Part shown: one piece after another, positions 1 through 6,508 of the stretch | Position numbering within the stretch: position 1 is the stretch's first letter | Layout of the letters: each line of letters starts with the position of its first letter | Assembly: GCA_029880385.1 (NCBI GenBank) | Contig: JAOUOM010000061.1 | Coordinates: 1-8,260 of the forward strand | Direction of reading: 5' to 3' | From: Cyclobacteriaceae bacterium | Lineage (GTDB): Bacteria > Bacteroidota > Bacteroidia > Cytophagales > Cyclobacteriaceae | Length of the DNA stretch: 8,260 nucleotides | Notes under the pieces: model-generated | What the model was told of the DNA's origin: nothing | The model's database searches: none | Seen by the model: only the letters and a program-made list of their open reading frames with translations | Translations under genes and position numbers: made by a program

Positions 1-42
1 ATCTTCTACGGCATGATCAGAGAACTCCAAAACATAACTCAT
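1..42 (-). CDS. RelE/YoeB (Txe)-type toxin, N-terminal fragment cut by window edge
   Basis: Only the first 14 codons are inside the window; on the minus strand they read MSYVLEFSDHAVED and stay open to the edge. The ATG (40-42) overlaps the TGA of the antitoxin gene (39-41) as ATGA, so the two are translationally coupled in the order antitoxin then toxin. The short N-terminus, with a beta-strand followed by a helix beginning S-x-x-A-x-x-D, fits the start of RelE/YoeB/Txe ribosome-dependent mRNA interferases, which are usually about 85-90 residues and are neutralised by YefM/Phd-type antitoxins. The catalytic residues lie outside the window, so activity cannot be judged. The assignment rests on the N-terminus and above all on the position next to a recognisable antitoxin. 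Confidence 0.72.
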   Translation of the reverse strand, partial: MSYVLEFSDHAVED

Positions 43-290
43 AAACCTAGCAATTCATTGATCTGATCAGGAGTGGTAGCCTTTGTAGTTTTTCCTGCTT
101 CAATTTGACTCAGGCTTTCCTTTATCCGCTTGACCATTTCCGCATTGAAGTAAAGATCATCCGCTTCAACGGGAGTTAATGCGTATGATTTATCTTTTCC
201 CCGCTGAACAATAATTTGTTCTCCCTGATCTGCTCGCTCAAAATACTTCTTTTGATTTTGTCTAAATTCCCTACTGCTAATCACCAACAT
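39..290 (-). CDS. YefM/Phd-family antitoxin of a type II toxin-antitoxin pair
   Basis: An 83-residue protein beginning MLVISSREFRQNQ. The N-terminal part (about 1-50) has the Phd/YefM fold signature: an S-x-x-E-F-R-x-N-Q helix, then E-Q-I-I-V-Q-R-G-K and a strand ending A-L-T-P. This part dimerises and binds DNA. The C-terminal part (about 50-83), with D-L-Y-F, a lysine-rich helix and the end E-L-L-G-L, is the segment that in this family wraps around and inhibits the toxin. The frame is open 26 codons further upstream to 368, but I start at 290 because the family begins at this methionine, and because the promoter and operator (306-353) lie inside the longer frame. The stop overlaps the toxin start. 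It should repress its own operon through the palindrome at 306-322. The family match is from memory and is strong. Confidence 0.9.
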   Translation of the reverse strand: MLVISSREFRQNQKKYFERADQGEQIIVQRGKDKSYALTPVEADDLYFNAEMVKRIKESLSQIEAGKTTKATTPDQINELLGL

Positions 291-305
291 AGTAATAGTA
301 TTAAA

Positions 306-353
306 TGTACCAATATGGTACAAATATACGATATTTTTGATACCTATTATCAA
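306..353 (-). promoter_or_regulatory. Promoter and overlapping palindromic operator of the toxin-antitoxin operon
   Basis: Read on the minus strand, TATATTTG (complement of 321-328) matches the Bacteroidota -7 consensus TAnnTTTG exactly. A TTG (351-353) lies 22 bp upstream as a candidate -33 element. Immediately downstream, and overlapping the box by two bases, is a 17-bp interrupted palindrome at 306-322 with perfect 7-base arms TGTACCA and TGGTACA and a 3-base spacer. It covers the expected transcription start and ends 15 bp before the antitoxin ATG. The core resembles the TGTACA-centred operators known for YefM-YoeB, so autorepression by the antitoxin is likely. The motifs are seen directly; the function is inferred. 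Confidence 0.62.
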
Positions 354-459
354 CCAATCAAGTGTCATGCGTCCTCTAAAAGTTTTCGATCAATCAAACT
401 TAAAATAGTTATAGAAAAAGACCTGGATTTAATCACAGTACCTTGCGGTAGCAGGTGGT

Positions 460-951
460 CTATTGAAGGATGCCATCTTCAAGGAGATTCTCAAAGAATT
501 TTATGACCCTTTTTTTATCCACTCGTAAACCCGTTTCTACGCAGTTCGCTAGGAGTATTGATTCTGAGGATTCTAATGACATTTCACTAAATAGACCATA
601 GCCAGATTCAACTGAACAACTGGAACATTTGGAGGGAAAAAGTTCGAAGTAGTAAATCTCATCGTTTGCTTTTATTTCAAAACATGATTTTGGTTTTCGC
701 TGACCTAGAATCTGATCTCCCTCATCAATGCTGATGTCACATGATTCATAAGCCACCGCATTTGTGGAATCCGCTTGTGCTAGTCTCAACTCCTTTCCCA
801 TCTCTAAAAACGCTAGCCCCATGCCAACGGAAAGCGTAAGATCCTTGTCCTCCATCCTTATGATTTTAACAATTAATCCATCAGATGACTGTCCAAAACC
901 TATGGAGTACAAACAACTAATCAAAACAAAGAGTAGTCCTAGTCTTTTCAT
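460..951 (-). CDS. Exported cysteine-containing protein of unknown family
   Basis: A 163-residue protein that I do not recognise. Residues 1-20 form a Sec signal peptide: basic MKR, a hydrophobic stretch, then SIGFG with cleavage likely before Q21, a common Bacteroidota pattern. C13 is inside the hydrophobic core with no proper lipobox, so the product is probably periplasmic or secreted rather than a lipoprotein. The mature part is small (about 143 residues) and acidic near its end. It has five cysteines: C71, C90, the pair C109-S-S-C112, and C137. The CxxC could be a disulfide, a metal site or a redox pair, but no thioredoxin fold motif surrounds it. No clear promoter was found upstream; the inverted repeat at 980-994 lies about 30 bp before the start. 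It is separated from the antitoxin promoter by about 100 bp and looks like a single-gene unit. Its AT-rich composition matches the toxin-antitoxin region rather than the operon to the right. Confidence 0.7.
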   Translation of the reverse strand: MKRLGLLFVLISCLYSIGFGQSSDGLIVKIIRMEDKDLTLSVGMGLAFLEMGKELRLAQADSTNAVAYESCDISIDEGDQILGQRKPKSCFEIKANDEIYYFELFPSKCSSCSVESGYGLFSEMSLESSESILLANCVETGLRVDKKRVIKFFENLLEDGILQ

Positions 952-979
952 GCTTTATATCAATATCCCCCTGCTGGCG

Positions 980-994
980 CACGCGTGTCGCGTG
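980..994. repeat. Short inverted repeat CACGCG-TGT-CGCGTG
   Basis: Arms CACGCG (980-985) and CGCGTG (989-994) are perfect complements around a TGT spacer. The right part also forms a tandem repeat of CGCGTGT (983-989 and 990-996). It sits about 30 bp upstream of the start of the leftward 163-codon gene, in an otherwise AT-rich stretch. It could be an operator, a dispersed REP-like unit, or simply a hairpin; there is no T-tract to make it a terminator. Confidence 0.45.
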
Positions 995-1304
995 TGTCCA
1001 AATCAAATCCAGTCATGCCCATCAGATAAAATCAATTTCCAATAAACCCATTCCATGGCTGCCGCAAGCCTGCCACATGTGGACTTCCGATCCATCGTAA
1101 AGATACACTTCGCATCTAACTGGTGCAAGTGCCGCGGACCGGGCACGCTACAATGCGCTGCAGCTCCCTCCCAGCCCCGGCAGCAGCGGCATCCTTTCCG
1201 TTGCGGTGGCGTTTTGGCAGGGTGGCAGGAAAGATACAGCGGATGACGGGTAGCCCCGGTGCCAGGGTGCCTGCCCCGGCCGCTCCAACCTCTGTTGTTT
1301 CGTC

Positions 1305-1336
1305 GCCGGTACCATCGGCTACAGCCGGTATTTTTT
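1305..1336 (+). terminator. Attenuator-like three-arm repeat ending in six T's
   Basis: Three 6-base arms lie in a row: GCCGGT (1305-1310), ATCGGC (1314-1319) and GCCGGT (1324-1329), followed by A and six T's (1331-1336). The middle arm can pair (five Watson-Crick pairs and one G-U) either with the first arm across a 3-base loop or with the third arm across a 4-base loop. Only the second pairing puts a hairpin directly before the T-run, making an intrinsic-terminator shape. The site ends 81 bp before the start codon of the cytochrome lipoprotein. It may be a plain terminator of an upstream transcript or a leader attenuator. The stems are short, so confidence is modest. Confidence 0.35.
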
Positions 1337-1342
1337 GAACGG

Positions 1343-1381
1343 TTGACGATTGTGACCATTTTTATTTTATTTAGTGACCAT
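1343..1381 (+). promoter_or_regulatory. Putative promoter/operator zone with a spaced GTGACCAT direct repeat
   Basis: GTGACCAT occurs at 1352-1359 and again at 1374-1381, a period of 22 bp or about two helical turns, as expected for a regulator binding two sites on one DNA face. Between them is an AT-rich tract with TATTTTAT (1363-1370), only a partial match to the Bacteroidota -7 box TAnnTTTG. A TTG (1343-1345) lies 17 bp upstream of it. The second copy ends 36 bp before the lipoprotein start codon. The repeat is seen directly; promoter and operator functions are inferred and the -7 match is weak. Confidence 0.35.
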
Positions 1382-1417
1382 GCCCCCGGCAAAAACACAC
1401 GAGACGAACCGCAAACA

Positions 1418-4132
1418 ATGAATAGACCGAGATACGTTTGGATGGGATGGGCCATGGGCCTGCTATGGCTGGCTGGTGCAGGTCTGTCGGCCTGCCACGA
1501 CGATAAAGTAGACTTCAATACAGAGGTACGGCCTATCCTCAATAAACACTGCGTGAGCTGCCATGGAGGTGTGAAACAATCGGGAGGGTTTGGCCTGGTC
1601 TTTCGCGACATGGCACTGGGCAAAACCAAAAACGGCAAAACGGGCATCGTGCCCGGCCACCCGGATCAAAGTGAACTAATCGCGCGGATCACGCACAAAG
1701 ACCCGGCCATGCGGATGCCCCTCGATGGCCAGCCCCTTGCCGTACAGGATATCAAAACGCTGACCCGCTGGATCCGGCAGGGTGCCGAATGGGACGACCA
1801 CTGGGCATACAAACCCCCTCAAACTCCCCCCCTGCCCCCGGATCGCAGTAATTGGGCCCGGAATGAAATCGACCGGTTTGTCGGCGCAAAAATGAAGGAG
1901 AAAGGCCTCCAGCCTGCCCCTGAGGCAGACAGGCAGGATCTGGTAAGAAGGCTCTTCCTCGATGTGACCGGCCTGCCCCCCTCCCCACAACAGGTGGCGC
2001 AATTTGTCAATGACCCGCGTGCTACTGCCTATGAATGGCTGGTAGACTCGCTCCTGGCCTCGCCCCACTTTGGCGAGCACTGGGCCAGTATGTGGCTGGA
2101 CCTGGCACGCTATGCCGACTCCAAAGGCTATGAAAAAGACTCACGCCGCGATATCTGGAGGTACCGCGACTGGGTAATCCGCGCATTCAATGACGACATG
2201 CCCTTCGACCAGTTTACGATCGAACAACTGGCGGGTGACCTGCTGCCCAACCCTACAACAGACCAGCTGGTGGCAACGGCATTTCACCGGAACACGCTCA
2301 ATAATGGCGAAGGGGGTACTGATAACGAAGAGTACCGCATCGCCTCGGTAATCGACCGGGTCAATACGACCTGGGAAACCTGGCAATCGACCACCATGAA
2401 CTGCGTACAGTGCCACAGCCATCCGTACGACCCTATCCGACAGGAAGAATACTATGCATCGTTTGCATTTTTTAACAATACGGCCGATTGGGACGTGCCC
2501 TCCGACCAGCCCCTGCTCAAGGACCTGAACGAAACGGACCAGGGTACGCTGGAAGAAATAAAGGCCTGGATTGATGCACAAGCGGCCACCCCGGGTGCAG
2601 CGGCCAAATGGGAAAAATTTATTCGTGTGGGTGAACCCAAACTGCGCCCGGAAGATTTTGCCGAAACCGAAAAAGCCATACATCACAACCGGGGCGACCA
2701 GGATTATATGCAGGTGTTTGACGGGGCCGTGCTAAAAATAAGCCGTGTCCCCCTCGGCCATGCCGACCGTATCTATGTCAACTACCGGCAAGGGACAGAG
2801 GCTACGGCCACCCTCCGCATACACACCGACAGTCCGGACGGACCGGTCATCGGAAGTGCCCGCCTCCATAAAACCGGCTGGTTTACCAACCTGGCCATAC
2901 CCCTGGCAGATCCGCCCCTGATGGCTGACCTCTATATCCGGATCGAAAGTGAATCAGACGATTACTCCTGTTTCATCGACGGTTTCCTGCCCGGGGAAAA
3001 ATTGCCCGGCCGTGACCAGGCGGAGCAGGATGTCATATATGAAAAAATCGACAGGCTGATAAATGCCCCGGCTACGGGAACTACGCCCATCATGGTAGAA
3101 AAACCCGACAGCCACAGCCGCACGACCCGGGTATTTGTACGTGGCAACTGGCAGGTAAAAGGCGATCGTGCCACACCGGGAATCCCGGCGATGTTTGTCA
3201 CCGACGAACGGGCTTTTACCAACCGCCTCGATCTGGCCCGCTGGCTGGTGAGCGACCAAAACCCCCTTACTGCACGGGTGATGGTCAATCGGGTATGGGC
3301 ACGAATCTTTGGCAAAGGGATCGTGGAAACGGTGGAAGATTTTGGTGCCCTGGGCGACCCGCCATCCCATCCCGAACTGCTCGACTGGCTGGCTGTCGAT
3401 TTTTCGGTTTCCAACCAGTGGCATATCAAAGCACTGGTCAAGAAAATGGTCATGTCGGCTACCTACCGGCAAAGCAGTGTGGCGTCGCCAAAAAGCAACG
3501 AAACCGATCCGTATAACAGGTACCTCTCGCATAGCACACGGGTAAGGCTTTCGGCTGAACAAATCCGTGACCAGGTGCTGGCTGTATCGGGCCTGCTAAA
3601 CACCAACATGTATGGCCCCAGTGTGATGCCCCTACAACCCGAGGGGATATGGAACGTCGTATATAGTGATGAAAAATGGGAAACCAGTGAAGGGGGAGAT
3701 GCCTACCGAAGGGCTGTTTACACCTATCTGAGAAGGTCGAGCCCTTACCCTTCGTTTCTGTCTTTTGATGCATCGTCGCGGGAATTTTGCCTTTCGCGAC
3801 GGCTCAATACCAACACCCCTCTCCAGGCATTGGTAACGCTCAATGATCCCGTATACCTCGAAGCTGCCCGTCAGCTCGCCCAAAAAGCCACTGCAATGGA
3901 TGGGACATGGCAACAAAAAATAGAGACCGCTTACCTACAGGTACTAGGCAAAAAACCTGTGCCGGACAAAACGGCGGTATTGCTCAGCCTTTGGCAACAG
4001 ACCCATGACTATTATGCCGGGCACAGGGAAGAAGCCCGCAAGCTGACCCAGTCGGAAGATGCCGGGCAGGCTGCCATGACAGTGGTCTTCAATGCCCTGA
4101 TGAACCTTGATGAATTTCTGGTAAAGAATTAA
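1418..4132 (+). CDS. PSCyt1-DUF1549-CBM6-like-DUF1553 di-heme lipoprotein
   Basis: A 904-residue lipoprotein. Residues 1-26 are a lipoprotein signal with lipobox L-S-A-C (C26), which decides the start; the frame is open 53 codons further upstream but that would bury the signal. Domains in order: planctomycete-type cytochrome c (PSCyt1, about 33-120) with heme motif C45-V-S-C48-H49 and likely axial M100 in R-M-P-L; DUF1549/PSCyt2 (about 146-356) with a second motif C329-V-Q-C332-H333; a beta-rich CBM6-like module (about 425-527) with D-S-P-D-G (471-475) and G-W-F-T (487-490); and DUF1553/PSD1 (about 600-875) with L-D-L-A-R-W-L and N-R-V-W. It is the first gene of the operon, followed after 5 bp by the DUF1501 gene, its usual partner. 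The reaction catalysed by DUF1549/DUF1553 proteins is not established. The hemes point to electron transfer and the CBM to carbohydrate binding in the periplasm or on the outer membrane. Domain calls are confident; biological role is not. Confidence 0.93.
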   Translation: MNRPRYVWMGWAMGLLWLAGAGLSACHDDKVDFNTEVRPILNKHCVSCHGGVKQSGGFGLVFRDMALGKTKNGKTGIVPGHPDQSELIARITHKDPAMRMPLDGQPLAVQDIKTLTRWIRQGAEWDDHWAYKPPQTPPLPPDRSNWARNEIDRFVGAKMKEKGLQPAPEADRQDLVRRLFLDVTGLPPSPQQVAQFVNDPRATAYEWLVDSLLASPHFGEHWASMWLDLARYADSKGYEKDSRRDIWRYRDWVIRAFNDDMPFDQFTIEQLAGDLLPNPTTDQLVATAFHRNTLNNGEGGTDNEEYRIASVIDRVNTTWETWQSTTMNCVQCHSHPYDPIRQEEYYASFAFFNNTADWDVPSDQPLLKDLNETDQGTLEEIKAWIDAQAATPGAAAKWEKFIRVGEPKLRPEDFAETEKAIHHNRGDQDYMQVFDGAVLKISRVPLGHADRIYVNYRQGTEATATLRIHTDSPDGPVIGSARLHKTGWFTNLAIPLADPPLMADLYIRIESESDDYSCFIDGFLPGEKLPGRDQAEQDVIYEKIDRLINAPATGTTPIMVEKPDSHSRTTRVFVRGNWQVKGDRATPGIPAMFVTDERAFTNRLDLARWLVSDQNPLTARVMVNRVWARIFGKGIVETVEDFGALGDPPSHPELLDWLAVDFSVSNQWHIKALVKKMVMSATYRQSSVASPKSNETDPYNRYLSHSTRVRLSAEQIRDQVLAVSGLLNTNMYGPSVMPLQPEGIWNVVYSDEKWETSEGGDAYRRAVYTYLRRSSPYPSFLSFDASSREFCLSRRLNTNTPLQALVTLNDPVYLEAARQLAQKATAMDGTWQQKIETAYLQVLGKKPVPDKTAVLLSLWQQTHDYYAGHREEARKLTQSEDAGQAAMTVVFNALMNLDEFLVKN

Positions 4133-4137
4133 TACGT

Positions 4138-5595
4138 ATGGACGCCTACAACGAAGCCCGCATCAGACAACTGGAATACACAACGCGACGGCATTTTCTC
4201 AAAAAATGCAGCGTTGGGCTGGGTAGCATTGCCTTCAGCTCTTTATGGGGAACGGAAGTATTTGGCAAAAGTGCCACCTCCCAGACCGGCCAGCTGCCTC
4301 ATTTTATCCCCAAAGCCAAACGTGTGATCTACCTCCACATGGCCGGCGCACCGTCCCAACTAGACCTTTTCGATTACAAACCAACCCTTCACCGGCTCCA
4401 CGACCAGGATTGCCCGCCTTCGCTTCTGGAAGGGAAGCGCTTTGCGTTTATTCAGGGCACCCCCAAAATGCTGGGGCCGCAGCATGCATTCCGGCAGTAT
4501 GGCCAATCGGGCACATGGATTTCGGACGTACTGCCCCATTTTAGTTCCATCGCCGATGAAGTGGCCCTGATCCAAACCATGCATACGGACCAGTTTAACC
4601 ATGCCCCGGCCCAACTGCTGGTGCAGACGGGAAGCCCGCGCATCGGGAGGCCCAGTATTGGGGCCTGGGTGACCTATGGCCTTGGTTCGGAAAACGAAAA
4701 CCTGCCGGGATTTATGGTACTGGTATCGGGCGGAAAAACCCCGAGTGCGGGCAAAAGTGCCTGGGGAAGTGGCTTCCTGCCTTCCGAGTATCAGGGCGTT
4801 CAGTGCCGCAATTCCGGTGATCCCATCCTCTACGTTTCCAATCCCGACGGTATCGACCGTGACATCCGGCGCAAATCTCTGGATGCCATACAGGCCATTA
4901 ACCAGCAACAATATGAACTGGTCAACGACCCGGAAATTTTGTCGCGGATTTCGCAATATGAAATGGCCTTCAAAATGCAGGTGTCGGTACCCGATGCCAT
5001 GGACATCACCAAAGAACCCGCATACATACGCGAAATGTATGGAGCCGTGCCGGGTGAAGCTTCGTTTGCCAACAATTGCCTGCTGGCACGCCGGATGGTG
5101 GAAAAAGGCGTTCGTTTCGTACAGCTTTATCATTGGGGATGGGACATGCACGGCGACAGTGTGGCCAATTCGCTCAACGAAGGCCTGTCCAACAAATGCC
5201 GTGAAGTGGACCAGCCCATGACGGCTCTGGTAAAAGACCTGAAACAAAGGGGACTGCTGGACGACACGCTGATCATCTGGGGTGGGGAATTCGGCCGAAC
5301 CCCCATGCGGGAAAACCGCGGAGGCATCACCATGCCCTACTACGGACGGGATCATCATACGGAGGCTTTTACCATCTGGATGGCAGGCGGAGGCATCAAA
5401 CCGGGTGTTACCTACGGCGAAACGGATGAAATCGGCTACTACGGCATCAAGGACAAGGTTCACATCCACGACCTGCAAGCCACCATTCTCCACCAACTGG
5501 GCATTGATCATGAAAAATTTACCTATCCGTTCCAGGGTCGGGACTACCGTCTGACCGATCTGTACGGAAAAGTAGTGAACGGAATACTGGCATAA
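4138..5595 (+). CDS. Tat-exported DUF1501 protein (alkaline phosphatase/sulfatase-like fold)
   Basis: A 485-residue full-length DUF1501 protein. The N-terminus carries the twin-arginine motif T-R17-R18-H-F-L-K followed by a mild hydrophobic stretch, so it is exported folded; cleavage is probably near G43. The mature protein shows family landmarks: H-M-A-G-A-P-S-Q-L-D-L-F-D (67-79), D-Q-F-N-H-A-P-A-Q (151-159), W-G-W-D-M-H (333-338), W-G-G-E-F-G-R-T-P (381-389), G-R-D-H-H (403-407) and V-H-I-H-D-L (441-446). DUF1501 is related to the alkaline phosphatase superfamily, and the Asp/His clusters at 76-79, 336-338 and 405-407 are candidate metal ligands. The nucleophile Ser/Thr of true sulfatases (the C/S-x-P-x-R motif) was not seen, so sulfatase activity should not be assumed. 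It sits 5 bp after the DUF1553 gene, and this pairing is the classic arrangement. The substrate is unknown. Confidence 0.93.
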   Translation: MDAYNEARIRQLEYTTRRHFLKKCSVGLGSIAFSSLWGTEVFGKSATSQTGQLPHFIPKAKRVIYLHMAGAPSQLDLFDYKPTLHRLHDQDCPPSLLEGKRFAFIQGTPKMLGPQHAFRQYGQSGTWISDVLPHFSSIADEVALIQTMHTDQFNHAPAQLLVQTGSPRIGRPSIGAWVTYGLGSENENLPGFMVLVSGGKTPSAGKSAWGSGFLPSEYQGVQCRNSGDPILYVSNPDGIDRDIRRKSLDAIQAINQQQYELVNDPEILSRISQYEMAFKMQVSVPDAMDITKEPAYIREMYGAVPGEASFANNCLLARRMVEKGVRFVQLYHWGWDMHGDSVANSLNEGLSNKCREVDQPMTALVKDLKQRGLLDDTLIIWGGEFGRTPMRENRGGITMPYYGRDHHTEAFTIWMAGGGIKPGVTYGETDEIGYYGIKDKVHIHDLQATILHQLGIDHEKFTYPFQGRDYRLTDLYGKVVNGILA

Positions 5596-5596
5596 T

Positions 5597-6508
5597 ATGA
5601 CACAGACACGAAGACAATTTCTCTTACAAACTACGGCAGCGAGTGCCGGTATGGCGTTGACAGGCATGCAAATGCCCCTAGACCAGCCGAAAGCGACAGC
5701 CGGATTTGAACTGATCATCTACGCTACCCGATGGGGTTTTCGGGGTTCGATGGACGAATTTTGCCGTCGGGTAAAGGAAGAAGGCTATGACGGGGTGGAA
5801 GACTGGCTGCCGGGCGACAAAGCGCAGGAAGAAGCCTTGTTCGAGGCACTGGAGAAATACAATCTCCGTTTTGGGTTGCTGGCCGGAAGCGGCGGGGATA
5901 CATTTGACCAGCATATGAAAAGCTACGCAGCGAACCTCGACCGGGCCCTTGAGCGGAAGCCTGATTTCATCAACTGCCACGCAGGTCGGGACTTCTTTTC
6001 CTTTGATCAGGCACGTCAGATCATCGAATCAGGTAAGAAAAAATCGAAGGATTCGGGCATCCCGGTTTACCAGGAAACCCACCGGAGCAGGATGTTGTTT
6101 GCGGCTCATGTCTGTGAGCGCATACTCGACGAAATACCCGGTTTTCAGCTCACGCTCGACATCTCCCACTGGTGCGTAGTGGCTGAGTCCCTGCTCGGCA
6201 ATCAACCTTTGGCGGTCAAAAAAGCCTTACAGCGCACCGCTCACATCCATTCCCGCATCGGACATGAGGAAGGGCCACAGGTAAGCGAATCGCGGGCACC
6301 CGAGTGGCAAAGGGCACGTGATGCCCACTTTGCCTGGTGGGACGAGATAGTAGCCATGAAAAAGGCTGCCGGCGAGCGCCTGACCATGACGACCGAGTTT
6401 GGCCCGCCCAACTACATGTGGACCACTCCCTACACGTATCAGCCCGTGGCTGACCAATGGGCGATCAACGTGGACATGATGAACGAATGGCGTAAACGAT
6501 ACCTCTGA
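5597..6508 (+). CDS. Tat-exported sugar isomerase/epimerase-like TIM-barrel protein
   Basis: A 303-residue protein. Residues 1-35 form a Tat signal with T-R5-R6-Q-F-L, an Ala/Thr-rich h-region and an A-T-A cleavage site before G36. The rest is a xylose-isomerase-like TIM barrel (AP endonuclease 2 family, which includes hydroxypyruvate isomerase and sugar-phosphate epimerase relatives). Typical features are the G-Y-D-G-V-E (63-68) strand, Q-E-T-H (159-162), L-D-I-S-H (187-191), H-I-H-S-R (216-220) and T-E-F-G-P (266-270). E160, D188, H191 or H218 and E267 are the likely divalent-metal ligands. The family acts on sugars or sugar acids, but an exported member cannot rely on cytoplasmic sugar phosphates, so a free sugar or an oxidised (keto) sugar is more likely; that is inference. 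The start is 1 bp after the DUF1501 stop, and the stop TGA shares its last base with the next ATG, so translation is coupled. Confidence 0.88.
   Translation: MTQTRRQFLLQTTAASAGMALTGMQMPLDQPKATAGFELIIYATRWGFRGSMDEFCRRVKEEGYDGVEDWLPGDKAQEEALFEALEKYNLRFGLLAGSGGDTFDQHMKSYAANLDRALERKPDFINCHAGRDFFSFDQARQIIESGKKKSKDSGIPVYQETHRSRMLFAAHVCERILDEIPGFQLTLDISHWCVVAESLLGNQPLAVKKALQRTAHIHSRIGHEEGPQVSESRAPEWQRARDAHFAWWDEIVAMKKAAGERLTMTTEFGPPNYMWTTPYTYQPVADQWAINVDMMNEWRKRYL

Larger units (their letters stand above)
952..1417. other. Non-coding region between divergent transcription units
   Basis: This stretch of 466 bases carries no gene that I can support. The part up to about 1050 is transitional in composition. 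From about 1050 to 1336 it is as GC-rich as the operon or more so, and it ends at a hairpin with six T's. From 1337 to 1417 it turns AT-rich and holds the likely promoter zone of the downstream operon. Open frames cross it on both strands, including one on the minus strand running 1003-1647, but their translations are rich in Cys, Arg, Pro and His with no recognisable domain and no export signal, so I treat them as by-products of high G+C. It also contains a 10-bp palindrome CCACATGTGG at 1073-1082. It could be an operon leader, a small RNA or a decayed gene. Confidence 0.6.

Noticed and set aside
291..368. N-terminal extension of the antitoxin by 26 codons
   Set aside because: The family begins at the methionine encoded at 288-290, and the extension overlaps the promoter and operator.
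1259..1417. N-terminal extension of the cytochrome lipoprotein by 53 codons
   Set aside because: It would bury the lipoprotein signal and lipobox, and it overlaps the terminator-like repeat and the GTGACCAT repeat.
1003..1647. A 214-codon minus-strand frame spanning the intergenic region and the start of the lipoprotein gene
   Set aside because: It overlaps the lipoprotein signal and the first heme motif on the other strand. Its translation is rich in Arg, Cys, Pro and His without a domain or signal.
2141..3562. Minus-strand frames of about 160-200 codons opposite the DUF1549/DUF1553 gene
   Set aside because: They are shadows of a gene whose domains are clear on the plus strand; no domain was seen in their translations.
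4138..5595. Annotating the DUF1501 protein as a sulfatase
   Set aside because: The fold is related, but the sulfatase signature C/S-x-P-x-R with its modified residue was not found.
4360..5718. A 452-codon open frame on the minus strand opposite the DUF1501 gene
   Set aside because: The plus strand encodes a full-length, well-recognised DUF1501 protein. The antisense translation has no recognisable domain, and long antisense frames are common opposite GC-biased genes.
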